A DNA stretch of 64,000 bases, taken from positions 124,001-188,000 of the forward strand of contig NZ_NFIP01000001.1 of assembly GCF_002161805.1 (NCBI RefSeq). Reading direction: 5' to 3'. Positions 52,420 to 61,920 of this stretch are shown in pieces. Made by a program: the position numbers and the translations under genes. Source of the stretch: Collinsella sp. An307. Its GTDB lineage: Bacteria > Actinomycetota > Coriobacteriia > Coriobacteriales > Coriobacteriaceae. Position 1 is the stretch's first letter; every line of letters starts with the position of its first letter. The notes under the pieces were generated by a model. The model did not search any database, had not been told where the DNA came from, and saw only the letters and a list, made by a program, of their open reading frames with translations.

Positions 52420-53796
52420 TTACTCCTCTCCGTCTTTCGACGTAGTTTTAGCCATGTGCCGCTCGGCGCATGTAAGCACGCGCCGCCCCGCATCGGTCAC
52501 GCCGACCGTTGCGAGGTAGTCGAGCGGGGTCTCCGCCCGGCGGATGAGCTCGCAGCTGCCGTCCCGGTGCAGGAGCACCTCGGCGGAGCGGAGCCGGGCG
52601 TTGTAGTTGTAGCCCATGGAGTGGCCATGGGCGCCGGCGTCGTGGATAACAAGGAGGTCGCCAATCTCAACCTCGGGAAGCTCCCGGTCGATGGCAAACT
52701 TGTCGTTGTTCTCGCAGAGACCACCCGTCACGTCGTAGGTGCGCGTCGCTTCGGCGCGACTCTTGTCGGGGCCGCCTTCCTGACCGACGACGGTGATGTG
52801 GTGGTAGGCGCCGTACATGGCAGGGCGCATGAGGTCGGCGGCGCAGGCATCGACGCCGATGTAGTCCTTGTAGATGCGCTTCTCGTGGAGGGCGCGGGTC
52901 ACCAGACAGCCGTAAGGGCCCATCACGAAGCGGCCCATCTCGGTGAAGATGGACACATCTCCCATGCCGGCGGGCACGAGGATCTCTTCAAAGGCGCGCC
53001 GCACGCCTTCGCCGATGGCGCGGATGTCGTTAGGAGTCTCGCCGGGGCGATAGGGGATGCCCACACCGCCGGAGAGGTTCACGAACACCACATGCGCCCC
53101 GGTCTCGCGCTCGAGCCTAACCGCAAGTTCAAAGAGGATCCGCGCGAGCGCCGGGTAGTAATCGTTGGTAACCGTGTTGGAGGCCAAAAACGCGTGGATG
53201 CCAAACTCCTCGGCACCGCGGTCCTTGAGCATGCGGAACGCCTCGAAGAGCTGCTCCTCGGTCATACCGTACTTGGAGTCGCCGGGGTTATCCATGATGC
53301 CGTTGGCGAGCCTAAAGAGGCCGCCCGGATTGAAGCGGCAGCTCACCGTGCGCGGAATAGGGCCGGCGACCTGCTCGAAGAAGGGGATATGCGTGATGTC
53401 GTCAAAGTTCACGATAGCGCCGAGCTCGCGCGCGAGCGCAAAGTCGGCGGCGGGCGTGTCGTTCGACGAGAACATGATGTTATGCCCTGTGACGCCCGAT
53501 CCCTCGGCAATCATGAGCTCGGTGGCACTCGAGCAGTCGAGGCCACAGCCGCGCTCGGTGAGGAGCTTGATAAGGGCGGGGTTGGGGTTTGCCTTGACGG
53601 CGAAGTACTCCTTGAACCCAGGGTTCCAGGCAAAGGCCTCGTGGATGGCATCGATGTTGTTACAGATACCCGCCTCATCGTAGAGATGAAACGGGGTGGG
53701 GAAGTGCCCTGCGATTGAAGCGAGTTGGTCTTTAGTGACAAACGGCTGCTTGGCCGTGTACGCGGCGGTCGCAGCGGCGGTATCGCGCTCTGTCAT
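52420..53796 (-). CDS. lysA: Diaminopimelate decarboxylase (fold-type III PLP)
   Basis: 458 residues from ATG 53796 (GAGGAAG 6 nt upstream, just after the lysine riboswitch). TPFHLYDEAGICNNIDAIHE, PLP Lys in EYFAVKANPNPALI, CGLDCSSATELMIA, SGGVGIPYRPGE and the dimer-site CENNDKFAIDRELPEVEIGDLL. It turns meso-diaminopimelate to lysine. First gene of the lysA-dapA-dapB-dapH operon, a single transcript behind the riboswitch. The variant residues CSSATEL (usually CxSxGEL) are somewhat unusual. Confidence 0.95.
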   Translation of the reverse strand: MTERDTAAATAAYTAKQPFVTKDQLASIAGHFPTPFHLYDEAGICNNIDAIHEAFAWNPGFKEYFAVKANPNPALIKLLTERGCGLDCSSATELMIAEGSGVTGHNIMFSSNDTPAADFALARELGAIVNFDDITHIPFFEQVAGPIPRTVSCRFNPGGLFRLANGIMDNPGDSKYGMTEEQLFEAFRMLKDRGAEEFGIHAFLASNTVTNDYYPALARILFELAVRLERETGAHVVFVNLSGGVGIPYRPGETPNDIRAIGEGVRRAFEEILVPAGMGDVSIFTEMGRFVMGPYGCLVTRALHEKRIYKDYIGVDACAADLMRPAMYGAYHHITVVGQEGGPDKSRAEATRTYDVTGGLCENNDKFAIDRELPEVEIGDLLVIHDAGAHGHSMGYNYNARLRSAEVLLHRDGSCELIRRAETPLDYLATVGVTDAGRRVLTCAERHMAKTTSKDGEE

Positions 53797-53807
53797 GCGA
53801 GCTTCCT

Positions 53808-53968
53808 CTCGAGTAGCGCTCCTGCAGATGGCAGACAGTCCCGCGGGTGTTTCCCGCAGGCCCACCCGGTGCCCGTGCCCGAGCGACCGAGTTCGGCGGG
53901 GTCGCCTCTTCGCGGGGTCAATGCCTGCCGGCTCACCCGCGGGTCATCTCGCCCGCTCCTCTATCGAG
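53808..53968 (-). ncRNA. Lysine riboswitch (L box) in the leader of the lysA-dapA-dapB-dapH operon
   Basis: On the minus strand the leader contains the main L-box signatures in order: AGGAGCGGGCGAGATGA (T. maritima lysC: AGGCGCGCCCGAGATGA), GAAGAGGCGACCCCGCCGAA (consensus GGCGAGGGCGCCGAA) and GGGACTGTC near the 3' side. P1 pairs CTCGATAG (53968-53961) with CTACTCGAG (53816-53808, one bulge). The P1 3' strand ends next to the lysA ribosome site (GAGGAAG), which fits translational control by lysine. The remaining gap to 54154 holds only the divergent M20 gene leader. Confidence 0.88.
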
Positions 53969-54154
53969 TTTAGCCACTTTAGCATATAAAAGCACCTGCC
54001 CACAACTGCATCTAACGCAGAATGCATGCGTGTTGCCGTTGGGTTTCTTGGCTCGGCGCGCTGAAGGTCGGCGCGATAAGAGAGAGGGCCTGCGCCATTT
54101 TTGTGATGCGGCGCTACGGCTACAATGGGGCGGTACATCGACAAGGAGGCCGCT

Positions 54155-55300
54155 ATGCTCAACAATCAGACCGCTGCTCTCGAGGAGCTCACGCGCTACC
54201 GCCGCGACCTGCATCGCATCCCCGAGCTCGATTGCGACCTGTCCCAGACCATCGCCTACGTAAAGGGCGTGCTCGAGGGGCTGTCGTGTGCCATCTTTGA
54301 GCCGTGCGAGGGTGCGGTCTGCGCCTATTTCGACTTGGGTCGCCCGCACACAGTTGCCGTCCGCTCAGATATGGACGCCCTGCCCGTCACCGAGGCGACG
54401 GGCCTGCCGTTTGCGAGCGAGCACGCCGGATGCATGCACGCCTGCGGGCACGACGGGCACATGGCCATGGCGCTCGCTGCCGCCACCTGGGTCGATCGCG
54501 TCCTTTCCGGTGCCGAGGGTGCCTTCGACGCGTCCGCTTTTCCCCGGAACATCCTCTTTGTCTTCCAGCCCGCGGAAGAGACCACGGGCGGCGCCAAGTA
54601 CGTGTGCGAGAGCGGTGTCTTCGAGCGCACCGCCACCGAGCGCATCTTCGGCTTCCATCTCTGGCCCGATCTGCCCGAGGGCGTCGTCGCGTCGCGCCCC
54701 GGCGCGCTCCTCGCGCGATCGAGTGAGACCACGCTTACGTTCCACGGCGTCTCGAGCCATATCGCCAAGTGGCGCGAGGGACGCGACGCACTGGGTGCTG
54801 CGGCGCGCTTTGTCGTGGGGTCGAAGTGGCTTTCCAACCGGCTCGCGCAGGACGAGCCCATGACGCTGCGTTTTGGGCGTCTCGATGCGGGTACGGTGCG
54901 AAACGCCGTTGCCGCCGAGGCGCGCGTCGAGGGGAGCCTGCGGGTCTTCTCGGATGCGATGTTCGACCGCGCACGCGAGGAGGTCCGCGCCCTTGCAAGC
55001 ACCGCGGCGGAGGAGGAGGGCGTGAGCTTCGACCTCACGTTCTCGGAGGGTTATCCGCCTGTGGTGAACGACGGCGCGCTCTACGCGGAGGTCGCCGGCG
55101 CCCTTGCTGACATGGAAACCGTGCCCGAGCCCCTGCTCATCGCCGAGGACTTTGCGTTCTACCAGCGCTGTATCCCGGGGGTCTTTATGTTGCTCGGCAC
55201 GGGAACGGGCATTCCGCTTCATGCGGACACTTTCACTTTTGACGAGCGCGTGCTCGTGCGCGGTCTTGAGACCTATCAGCGGCTGCTCGTCCTCAACTAA
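54155..55300 (+). CDS. M20-family amidohydrolase (probable N-acetyl-diaminopimelate deacetylase)
   Basis: 381 residues from ATG 54155 (AAGGAGG 6 nt upstream). RRDLHRIPELD, AVRSDMDALPVTEATGLPF, the dimetal motif HACGHDGHMAMAL (Asp, His, Glu in VFQPAEETTGGAKYV) and a small insertion domain with GVSSHIAKWREGRDAL. M20 enzymes cleave acetyl or amino-acyl amides. Divergent from the riboswitch-controlled lys operon, and that operon contains DapH (acetyl branch), so an N-acetyl-LL-DAP deacetylase (DapL-type) role is likely but inferred. Confidence 0.85.
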   Translation: MLNNQTAALEELTRYRRDLHRIPELDCDLSQTIAYVKGVLEGLSCAIFEPCEGAVCAYFDLGRPHTVAVRSDMDALPVTEATGLPFASEHAGCMHACGHDGHMAMALAAATWVDRVLSGAEGAFDASAFPRNILFVFQPAEETTGGAKYVCESGVFERTATERIFGFHLWPDLPEGVVASRPGALLARSSETTLTFHGVSSHIAKWREGRDALGAAARFVVGSKWLSNRLAQDEPMTLRFGRLDAGTVRNAVAAEARVEGSLRVFSDAMFDRAREEVRALASTAAEEEGVSFDLTFSEGYPPVVNDGALYAEVAGALADMETVPEPLLIAEDFAFYQRCIPGVFMLLGTGTGIPLHADTFTFDERVLVRGLETYQRLLVLN

Positions 55301-55430
55301 CCGATTTCGGCCTGTTAGGTTTCTTGGGGGTTTGCGCGCGCCCTGTTCGTGCCAGCGGCGTTTGCGCGTATCATAGTCAACGTATGTGAATGCGCAGGGT
55401 GCGCCGACGTTCAGGAAGGGGAGGACGCGC

Positions 55431-56609
55431 ATGGTCATGAAGCTCGCAGCGCTCGTCATCTCGGCGATCTTTCGCGTCTTCTCGCTTTTCCCACAGCGCA
55501 AGAAGATTGCGCTGCTCTCGCGTCAGTCTGCCCGTCCCTTTGATTTTGAGCTCTTGGAGCCGGCGCTTGCCCGAGCCTTCCCCGATTACAAGATCATCTG
55601 GTGCTGCGTGACGCAGGGCGGCAAGATGACGGTCTTGCTCATGTTGAGGCAGCTCTGGCATGTCGCCACCGCAGAGGTCTGCCTGGTAGACGGGTACGTC
55701 CCCGCTGTCTCCATCCCCAAGGGGTCGCGTCGCTCGGCCTGCATCCAGCTCTGGCATGCGCTGGGCGCCGTCAAGAAGTTCGGTTTCCAGTCGCTCCATA
55801 CCGCCGCCGGGCGCTCGCCCGAGGCGGCACGCGCGTTCTCCATGCACGCCGGTTACAACTGCATCGTCGCCGGATTCAGCGGTGCGGTGCCTGCGTTTGC
55901 CGAGGCATTCGGCTACACCGAGGACAAGTTTTTGCCGCTCGGCCTCCCGCGCTGCGACTATCTGATTCGTCCCGAGTATGCCGAGGAGCGCGCCCGTCGC
56001 TCGGCCTCCCTTGCGGCTCACATTGCAGCGCTGCCGGCGCCCGCTGCCGCAGACGGTGCCGCCTCTGTGAAGCGCCCTGTGGTCCTTTACGCCCCCACCT
56101 TCCGCAAGAACAATGCCAACCCCGCTTGGCTTGCCGACGCGGTCTGCGCGCTTGACGCGGCGCTTCCCGCCGAAGTGGCGCTTGTAGTGTCGGCGCACCC
56201 GCTCGACGTGGAGCACCTCGAGGGCCGCTCGCTTACCCGCCGCGTGCTCGTTGCGCGCGATGCCGCCACTATCGACGCAATTCATGTGGCTGACTATGTA
56301 GTGACCGATTACTCCGCTGTGGCGTTTGAGGCGCTTCTTGCAGACAAGAAGACGTACTTCTACGTGCCCGATATCGAGGAGTACCGCACCTCGCCCGGCC
56401 TTAACGTCGACCCCGTCGCAGATGCGCCGACCATCTCTACGGCAGACGCCGCCGAGCTCGCGGACCGTATCGCGTCCGACCTCGCGGTGGACTCCTACGA
56501 CGCCGCTGGCGCCCGCGCGTTCGCACGCGCCTACGGCATCGACCCAGACCCAACCTACTGCGCCGTCGACGCCATTGTCGACGTGGTGCGCACCTACCTC
56601 AAGAACTAG
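55431..56609 (+). CDS. CDP-glycerol:polyol glycerophosphotransferase (TagB/TagF-like)
   Basis: 392 residues from ATG 55431 (AGGGGAGGA 6-7 nt upstream). Family marks: WHALGAVKKFGFQS, GYNCIVAGFSGAVPAFAEAFGY, VLYAPTFRKNNANPAW and ADYVVTDYSAVAFEALLADK. The N-terminus (about 1-20) is hydrophobic/basic and likely anchors it at the membrane. It adds glycerol-phosphate from CDP-glycerol to teichoic-acid-like polymers. The gene 10 nt downstream makes CDP-glycerol. Rather short for a polymerase, so a primase-type (TagB) role is more likely. Confidence 0.85.
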   Translation: MVMKLAALVISAIFRVFSLFPQRKKIALLSRQSARPFDFELLEPALARAFPDYKIIWCCVTQGGKMTVLLMLRQLWHVATAEVCLVDGYVPAVSIPKGSRRSACIQLWHALGAVKKFGFQSLHTAAGRSPEAARAFSMHAGYNCIVAGFSGAVPAFAEAFGYTEDKFLPLGLPRCDYLIRPEYAEERARRSASLAAHIAALPAPAAADGAASVKRPVVLYAPTFRKNNANPAWLADAVCALDAALPAEVALVVSAHPLDVEHLEGRSLTRRVLVARDAATIDAIHVADYVVTDYSAVAFEALLADKKTYFYVPDIEEYRTSPGLNVDPVADAPTISTADAAELADRIASDLAVDSYDAAGARAFARAYGIDPDPTYCAVDAIVDVVRTYLKN

Positions 56610-56619
56610 GGGACCGCTC

Positions 56620-57141
56620 ATGGACGACAACGTCATCAAGATGGTCGAGAACGCTCAGGCGACGGGCGTGGGGGTAGCCGATGCAGACGCACCGCGCGTC
56701 CTCATCGAGCAGGACCCCGGCTTTGCCGCCGCACATCCGCACGTGGGCGTTCGCCGCGTGCTCACCTACGGCACGTTCGATCTGCTCCACTACGGGCACA
56801 TCCGCCTTCTGCAGCGCGCCGCCGCGCTCGGCGACTACCTGATAGTTGCCCTCTCCACCGACGAGTTTAACGCGGCAAAGGGCAAGCGCAGCTTCTACCC
56901 CTATGAGGTGCGCCGCGAGATGCTCGAGGCTATTCGCTACGTGGACTTGGTGATTCCCGAGAGCTGCTGGGAGCAGAAGCGCACCGACGTGGAGACCTAC
57001 CGGGTCGATGTGGTCTGCATGGGCAGCGACTGGGCGGGCGACGAGCGCTTCGAGGCCCTGCGCGACCTTTGCGACGTGGTCTACCTCGATCGCACGGACG
57101 GCATTTCCACCACCGACGTCAAGAGCCGCCTCAAGGGCTAG
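56620..57141 (+). CDS. tagD: Glycerol-3-phosphate cytidylyltransferase
   Basis: 173 residues from ATG 56620 (AGGGGA). HxGH nucleotidyltransferase motif in LTYGTFDLLHYGHIRLLQRA, then AALGDYLIVALSTDEFNAAKG, YEVRREMLEAIRYVDLVIPE, and the closing DGISTTDVKSRL. Compared with B. subtilis TagD (about 129 residues) it has a ~45-residue acidic N-terminal extension (DDNVIKMVENAQATGVGVAD...). It makes CDP-glycerol for the phosphotransferase next to it. Confidence 0.93.
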   Translation: MDDNVIKMVENAQATGVGVADADAPRVLIEQDPGFAAAHPHVGVRRVLTYGTFDLLHYGHIRLLQRAAALGDYLIVALSTDEFNAAKGKRSFYPYEVRREMLEAIRYVDLVIPESCWEQKRTDVETYRVDVVCMGSDWAGDERFEALRDLCDVVYLDRTDGISTTDVKSRLKG

Positions 57142-57317
57142 GTCGACCTGCGCGTACGACCCTTTGGTTCCGCATCGCAGCGTCTCGCGGCGTCGCGCCG
57201 TCCGCACATGGTGTCAAAACATATCAGGTTGCTCCCGCCACGACTCTCCCGCACCGAAAAGAAGTGTCCGTTACCCGAGTCACGTTGCGCTCATGTCGTT
57301 TGATGGGCATAACTTGA

Positions 57318-58832
<1,515 letters not shown>

Positions 58833-58953
58833 CGCAAGCAGAGTGAAGGCGCGCTTCGCGTGCGAAACGACGGGTCAGCCTTTCCCGCCGGTAGGGGTGA
58901 GCGATAAGGCGTAACATCACGTCCGGCAAGCTGCAATCGCGCTTGATGATGCG

Positions 58954-59001
58954 AAAACCGCCGCTGGTCCTGTAAGACGGGCCGGCGGCGGTTTGCGTTT
59001 T
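58954..59001 (+). terminator. Terminator after bglA
   Basis: AAAACCGCCGCTGGTCC (58954-58970) pairs with GGGCCGGCGGCGGTTT (58979-58994; two G-U pairs), then GCGTTTTTG follows. Ends the bglA transcript and would also serve as a stop for the facing yczE-like gene. Confidence 0.8.
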
Positions 59002-59036
59002 TGGGCACGACTCCCGTTGCGTCACGCCGTCTCACG

Positions 59037-59189
59037 TGCTCAAGTCGGTTATGAGCGTTAATTCGCGCCCCTTCTGCCACCACGGCTCGATACGGTCGAA
59101 AAACGTCAGGGAAATACCAGTTGAGTGCTTTATAAGACTAAAGTATCGATGCTATCTTTTGCGCAATACGCTCATAACCGACCTGAGCA
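59037..59189. repeat. 153-bp element bounded by 22-bp inverted repeats
   Basis: TGCTCAAGTCGGTTATGAGC plus GT at 59037-59058 has a 21/22 match, inverted, at 59168-59189. The 109-nt inner part is less GC-rich and includes AT-rich runs (TTTATAAGACTAAAG). It lies in the 58833-59213 gap between convergent bglA and the YczE-like gene, which contains no gene of its own. Miniature transposable element or invertible segment. Confidence 0.75.
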
Positions 59190-59213
59190 TACGCTTTCCG
59201 GTTGGCGGAGGAG

Positions 59214-59942
59214 TTACAGCGCTTCCTCTGGCGCCCCCATGGCGTCACGCGTGAGGCTCGAGATATGGGCAAGCACGGGCATATGCCGGTTGAGGACGTT
59301 CACGATGCGACCGACGGCAACGGCGGACACCACCGTTCCCACGCCGACCCCCGCAACGCGCCCGAGCAACAGGAACGAGAGCGCAAGCGCCACCACAACA
59401 AGTGTGGTGTCAAACGCGGCCTTGCAGCTGCCGAAGGGCTTTTGCGTGACGGCGTTGATGGCGCGCACGATGCCCTCTCCGGGAACGAGGATAACGTTGG
59501 GTGCGACCTCGATGGCGATTCCGAGGGCAAGCAAAAAGCAGCCCACGGCGAGAGCTACCGCCTGAGCAGGAAGGGTGGTAAGCGAGATAGGAGAGAGGAC
59601 AAGCGCGCTCACATCGATAAGCGAGCTGAATACGATGTTGACGATCACCTGCAGAAACTGCACCGGTTTGAAGTCACGGCGCAGTAGGGCGACCTGCCCC
59701 ACGATGAAGAGCATGTTGACGATGAACGTAAAGGCGCCAAAGGAGAGACCAGACGCCTCGGCGAGTACGTAGGCCACGCACGAGATGGCGCCGACGCCCA
59801 AATCGGACTTGGCAATGAGAGCGATGGCAAACGAGGTGATCATGACGCCGAGGGCAAACCACAGGTATCGGGCGACCAGGTGGTTGCGCCGCATGGTCTC
59901 CATTGCCGGGATGCGGCGGTTGCTGCGTTGGGTGAGGGTCAT
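59214..59942 (-). CDS. YczE/YitT-like integral membrane protein
   Basis: 242 residues from ATG 59942, just after the MarR stop (TAGCATG; GGAGG upstream). Five or six hydrophobic helices (LWFALGVMITSFAIALIAKSDLGVGAI, GAFTFIVNMLFIVGQVALL, VGCFLLALGIAIEVAPNVIL, TTLVVVALALSFLLLGRVAG). The KSDLGVGAISCVAYVLAEASGLSFG pattern fits the YczE/YitT group of unknown function. Coupled to the MarR regulator upstream, so it is probably its main target. Confidence 0.75.
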   Translation of the reverse strand: MTLTQRSNRRIPAMETMRRNHLVARYLWFALGVMITSFAIALIAKSDLGVGAISCVAYVLAEASGLSFGAFTFIVNMLFIVGQVALLRRDFKPVQFLQVIVNIVFSSLIDVSALVLSPISLTTLPAQAVALAVGCFLLALGIAIEVAPNVILVPGEGIVRAINAVTQKPFGSCKAAFDTTLVVVALALSFLLLGRVAGVGVGTVVSAVAVGRIVNVLNRHMPVLAHISSLTRDAMGAPEEAL

Positions 59943-59943
59943 G

Positions 59944-60393
59944 CTACGCCTCACCTCCGTTTTGCTTGAGGTTGCGTATGACGCGCGCGAGAAGGTCCGA
60001 GAGCTGGCGTCGCTCGTCCTCGGTAAGACCGTCGAGCGCGACTTCATCGACGCGCGCCGTGTTGGCTGCGGCAACGTGTGCGCGCTCGGCGCCGGGCTCG
60101 GTCAAAAGCACGCACGCCTCGCGCCGGTTGCCCGCTCGGACGGAGCGCGTAATGAGGCCGTCTGCCTCCATGCGCGTAAGGATGCTCGTAACCGTTGACT
60201 TATCGAGGGCGCATCCCTCGCCGATCTCCTTCTGCGTGCAGCCGTTGTGCGTGGTCAGGTACTGGAGAATCTTCGGTTGGCCGGGCGTGAGGCCCACGGC
60301 GCGGGTGAGGCGCGTGATGGCTCGGTTGGAATGGCTGAACGCTATCAGCAGCTGCCAGTCAATGTTGCGTTCCCAAGGATCGATGTCCGCCAC
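59944..60393 (-). CDS. MarR-family transcriptional regulator
   Basis: 149 residues from the GTG at 60393 (GGAGG 4 nt upstream). The winged-helix core shows LTPGQPKILQYLTTHNGCTQKEIGEGCALD, then KSTVTSILTRMEADGLITRS and RREACVLLTEPGAER. MarR proteins repress efflux or stress genes and respond to small ligands. Two palindromic repeats (60407-60435) lie directly upstream; autoregulation is likely. The YczE-like membrane protein is encoded 1 nt further on. Confidence 0.9.
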   Translation of the reverse strand: MADIDPWERNIDWQLLIAFSHSNRAITRLTRAVGLTPGQPKILQYLTTHNGCTQKEIGEGCALDKSTVTSILTRMEADGLITRSVRAGNRREACVLLTEPGAERAHVAAANTARVDEVALDGLTEDERRQLSDLLARVIRNLKQNGGEA

Positions 60394-60406
60394 GCCGCCT
60401 CCAAAA

Positions 60407-60435
60407 GTTTGAAACAAAACTGTTTGAAAACAAAC
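60407..60435. promoter_or_regulatory. Tandem palindromic operators of the MarR gene
   Basis: GTTTGAAACAAAAC (60407-60420) and GTTTGAAAACAAAC (60422-60435). The second is a perfect GTTTG-N4-CAAAC dyad and the first differs by one; 15-bp period. They sit 14-42 nt upstream of the MarR start, a good position for repression. Confidence 0.7.
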
Positions 60436-60470
60436 TAACAAAGAAGGTTTGCGTCGTCAATGTATGGTCT

Positions 60471-60501
60471 CTGGGGGAGTTTGCCGTAATCTGGGGGAGT
60501 T
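60471..60501. repeat. Direct repeat CTGGGGGAGTT, period 20
   Basis: CTGGGGGAGTT at 60471-60481 and 60491-60501, in the gap between the csp terminator and the MarR operator. Function unknown. Confidence 0.4.
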
Positions 60502-60507
60502 GGCAGC

Positions 60508-60536
60508 AAAAAAGAGGGGCTCCCGTAGGCGCCCCT
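60508..60536 (-). terminator. Terminator of the cold-shock gene
   Basis: On the minus strand AGGGGC-N10-GCCCCT is followed by TCTTTTTT (here the plus-strand run AAAAAAG at 60508-60514), a classical intrinsic terminator directly downstream of csp. Confidence 0.85.
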
Positions 60537-60565
60537 CCTAGCCAGTCTGCTGTGTGACCGAGAGC

Positions 60566-60769
60566 TTAGAGCTTGCGGACGTTGGAAGCCTGCAGCTTGC
60601 CGTTCTGACCGGTCGTGACGTCGAACTCGACGCTCTCGCCCTCGTCGAGGGTCTTGTAGCCGTCCATCTGGATCTCAGAGAAGTGAACGAACAGGTCATC
60701 CCCGTCCTCGCGGGAGATGAAGCCGTAGCCCTTCTCGGGGTTGAACCACTTAACCGTACCTTGTGCCAT
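60566..60769 (-). CDS. csp: Cold-shock protein (CspA family)
   Basis: 67 residues from the ATG at 60769 (AAAGG 6 nt upstream). RNA-binding motifs RNP1 [10 protein letters not shown] and RNP2 LFVHFSEIQ are present, beginning [17 protein letters not shown] small RNA chaperone that melts structured transcripts. The long leader to about 60890 could fold as in other csp mRNAs. Single-gene unit with its own terminator. Upstream longer frames are not supported. Confidence 0.96.
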   Translation of the reverse strand: MAQGTVKWFNPEKGYGFISREDGDDLFVHFSEIQMDGYKTLDEGESVEFDVTTGQNGKLQASNVRKL

Positions 60770-61058
60770 GACGTGCCTTTCTTTCGTGCCCTTGCGGGCA
60801 AAAGGTGCGCTTTCGCGCGAAACAGGAGCGACCGTGCGGCCGCGAGGGATATGGTACCCCACTGGAGCGTGCTTCAAGCAGACTTTTTCAACTATTTCCC
60901 GATGGTGAAACCCAACTGAATTCCGAGGTCGCAGCTCAGATATAGCTGCAGTCAAAGGGTGTGTGCCGGTCCTTAGTGATGCGGGCTTTTTCGTTTTCTG
61001 ATTGGCCATGCGACAGGCATCAGATGCACCGCTGGAATAGCCAAGGGAAAGGATGACG

Positions 61059-61718
61059 ATGGCGGGCAAAGTGTACGGGTATGCGCGCGTGTCGACGCGC
61101 GAGCAGAACCTCGATCGACAGCTGGACGCGCTTGCTGCCTTTGGGGTGGACGAGGTCTTTGCCGACCACGCAAGCGGAAAGAGCTTCGATCGTCCGGCGT
61201 GGCTGCGCCTCATGGATGCGCTTGAGGCGGGCGATACGCTCGTGGTGAAGTCGATTGACCGTTTTGGGCGCAGCTACGACGAGATTCTGGAGCAGTGGCA
61301 CTGCATCGCCAAGCAGGTGGGGGCGGCCGTAGTGGTACTTGACATGCCCTTGCTCGATACGCGGCAAGGGTGCGCAGGCGTGACGGGTGTGCTTATTGGC
61401 GACATCGTGCTGCAGCTGTTGAGCTACGTGGCGCAGGTGGAGCGCGAGAGCATTCACCAACGGCAGGCGGAAGGCATCGCCGCCGCCAAGGCGCGCGGGG
61501 TCAAGTTTGGACGTCCATCTAAGGAACGCCCGGCGTCATATGCAACGCTAAGAGACCGCTGTCGCGTGCGAGAAATCACCAGAGCTGAGGCGGCAAAAGC
61601 GATGGGCGTCTCAGTCAGCACGCTGGATAAATGGATGCGCGAAGACGAGTGCGTTTTGAGGCAAAAAAGGGGAGAGCAGCATAAGAACCTGCAGGTAAAA
61701 GAGGAAATGAGAGAGTGA
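61059..61718 (+). CDS. Serine site-specific recombinase (resolvase/invertase family)
   Basis: 219 residues from ATG 61059 (AAAGG 6 nt upstream; ATG 61053 is too close). Catalytic Ser in [19 protein letters not shown] (about 10), then [36 protein letters not shown] (the Arg-rich active-site loop) and [30 protein letters not shown]-terminal helix-turn-helix ([21 protein letters not shown]) binds the crossover site. The size is that of small invertases/resolvases, not of large integrases. It lies before a promoter bounded by dyads and an exopolysaccharide locus. Confidence 0.92.
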   Translation: MAGKVYGYARVSTREQNLDRQLDALAAFGVDEVFADHASGKSFDRPAWLRLMDALEAGDTLVVKSIDRFGRSYDEILEQWHCIAKQVGAAVVVLDMPLLDTRQGCAGVTGVLIGDIVLQLLSYVAQVERESIHQRQAEGIAAAKARGVKFGRPSKERPASYATLRDRCRVREITRAEAAKAMGVSVSTLDKWMREDECVLRQKRGEQHKNLQVKEEMRE

Positions 61719-61732
61719 AAAAGTACACCTTT
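61719..61732. repeat. Dyad 1, candidate recombinase site or operator
   Basis: AAAAGTACACCTTT directly after the recombinase stop codon. Read in the inverted orientation it matches dyad 2 (61866-61879) at 13 of 16 positions including flanks. Confidence 0.5.
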
Positions 61733-61815
61733 AAGGAGGGGGTCATCTCGAGCCGGTGAGACGTGAAGAGTGTGTAAGGGCTGTGTCAGATGTCGGAAAA
61801 GAGGCGATTCGAACC

Positions 61816-61843
61816 TAGACAGTGACGATGGAGCGACTATACT
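61816..61843 (+). promoter_or_regulatory. Sigma-70-type promoter of the polysaccharide locus
   Basis: TAGACA (61816-61821) and TATACT (61838-61843), spacing 16 bp; each box has 5 of 6 consensus positions. It points toward the LoaP-like gene, 78 nt away, and lies between two dyads at 61719 and 61866. Confidence 0.65.
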
Positions 61844-61865
61844 TTACAATCGCTTAAGAGAAGAT

Positions 61866-61879
61866 AAAGGTATACCTTT
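61866..61879. repeat. Dyad 2, perfect 14-bp palindrome AAAGGTATACCTTT
   Basis: A perfect dyad 42 nt upstream of the LoaP-like start, downstream of the promoter. Nearly the same word as dyad 1 (12 of 14). Candidate crossover or operator site. Confidence 0.55.
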
Positions 61880-61920
61880 CTGCGCTTTACGGAGCGTGTG
61901 TGGCCGAGGGGAGGGCTGGG

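Noticed and set aside
61800..61825. GATTCGAACC word resembling the T-loop complement of a tRNA gene
   Set aside because: The T-stem and acceptor stem do not pair, and no anticodon arm or CCA context is present. Chance or an old attachment remnant.
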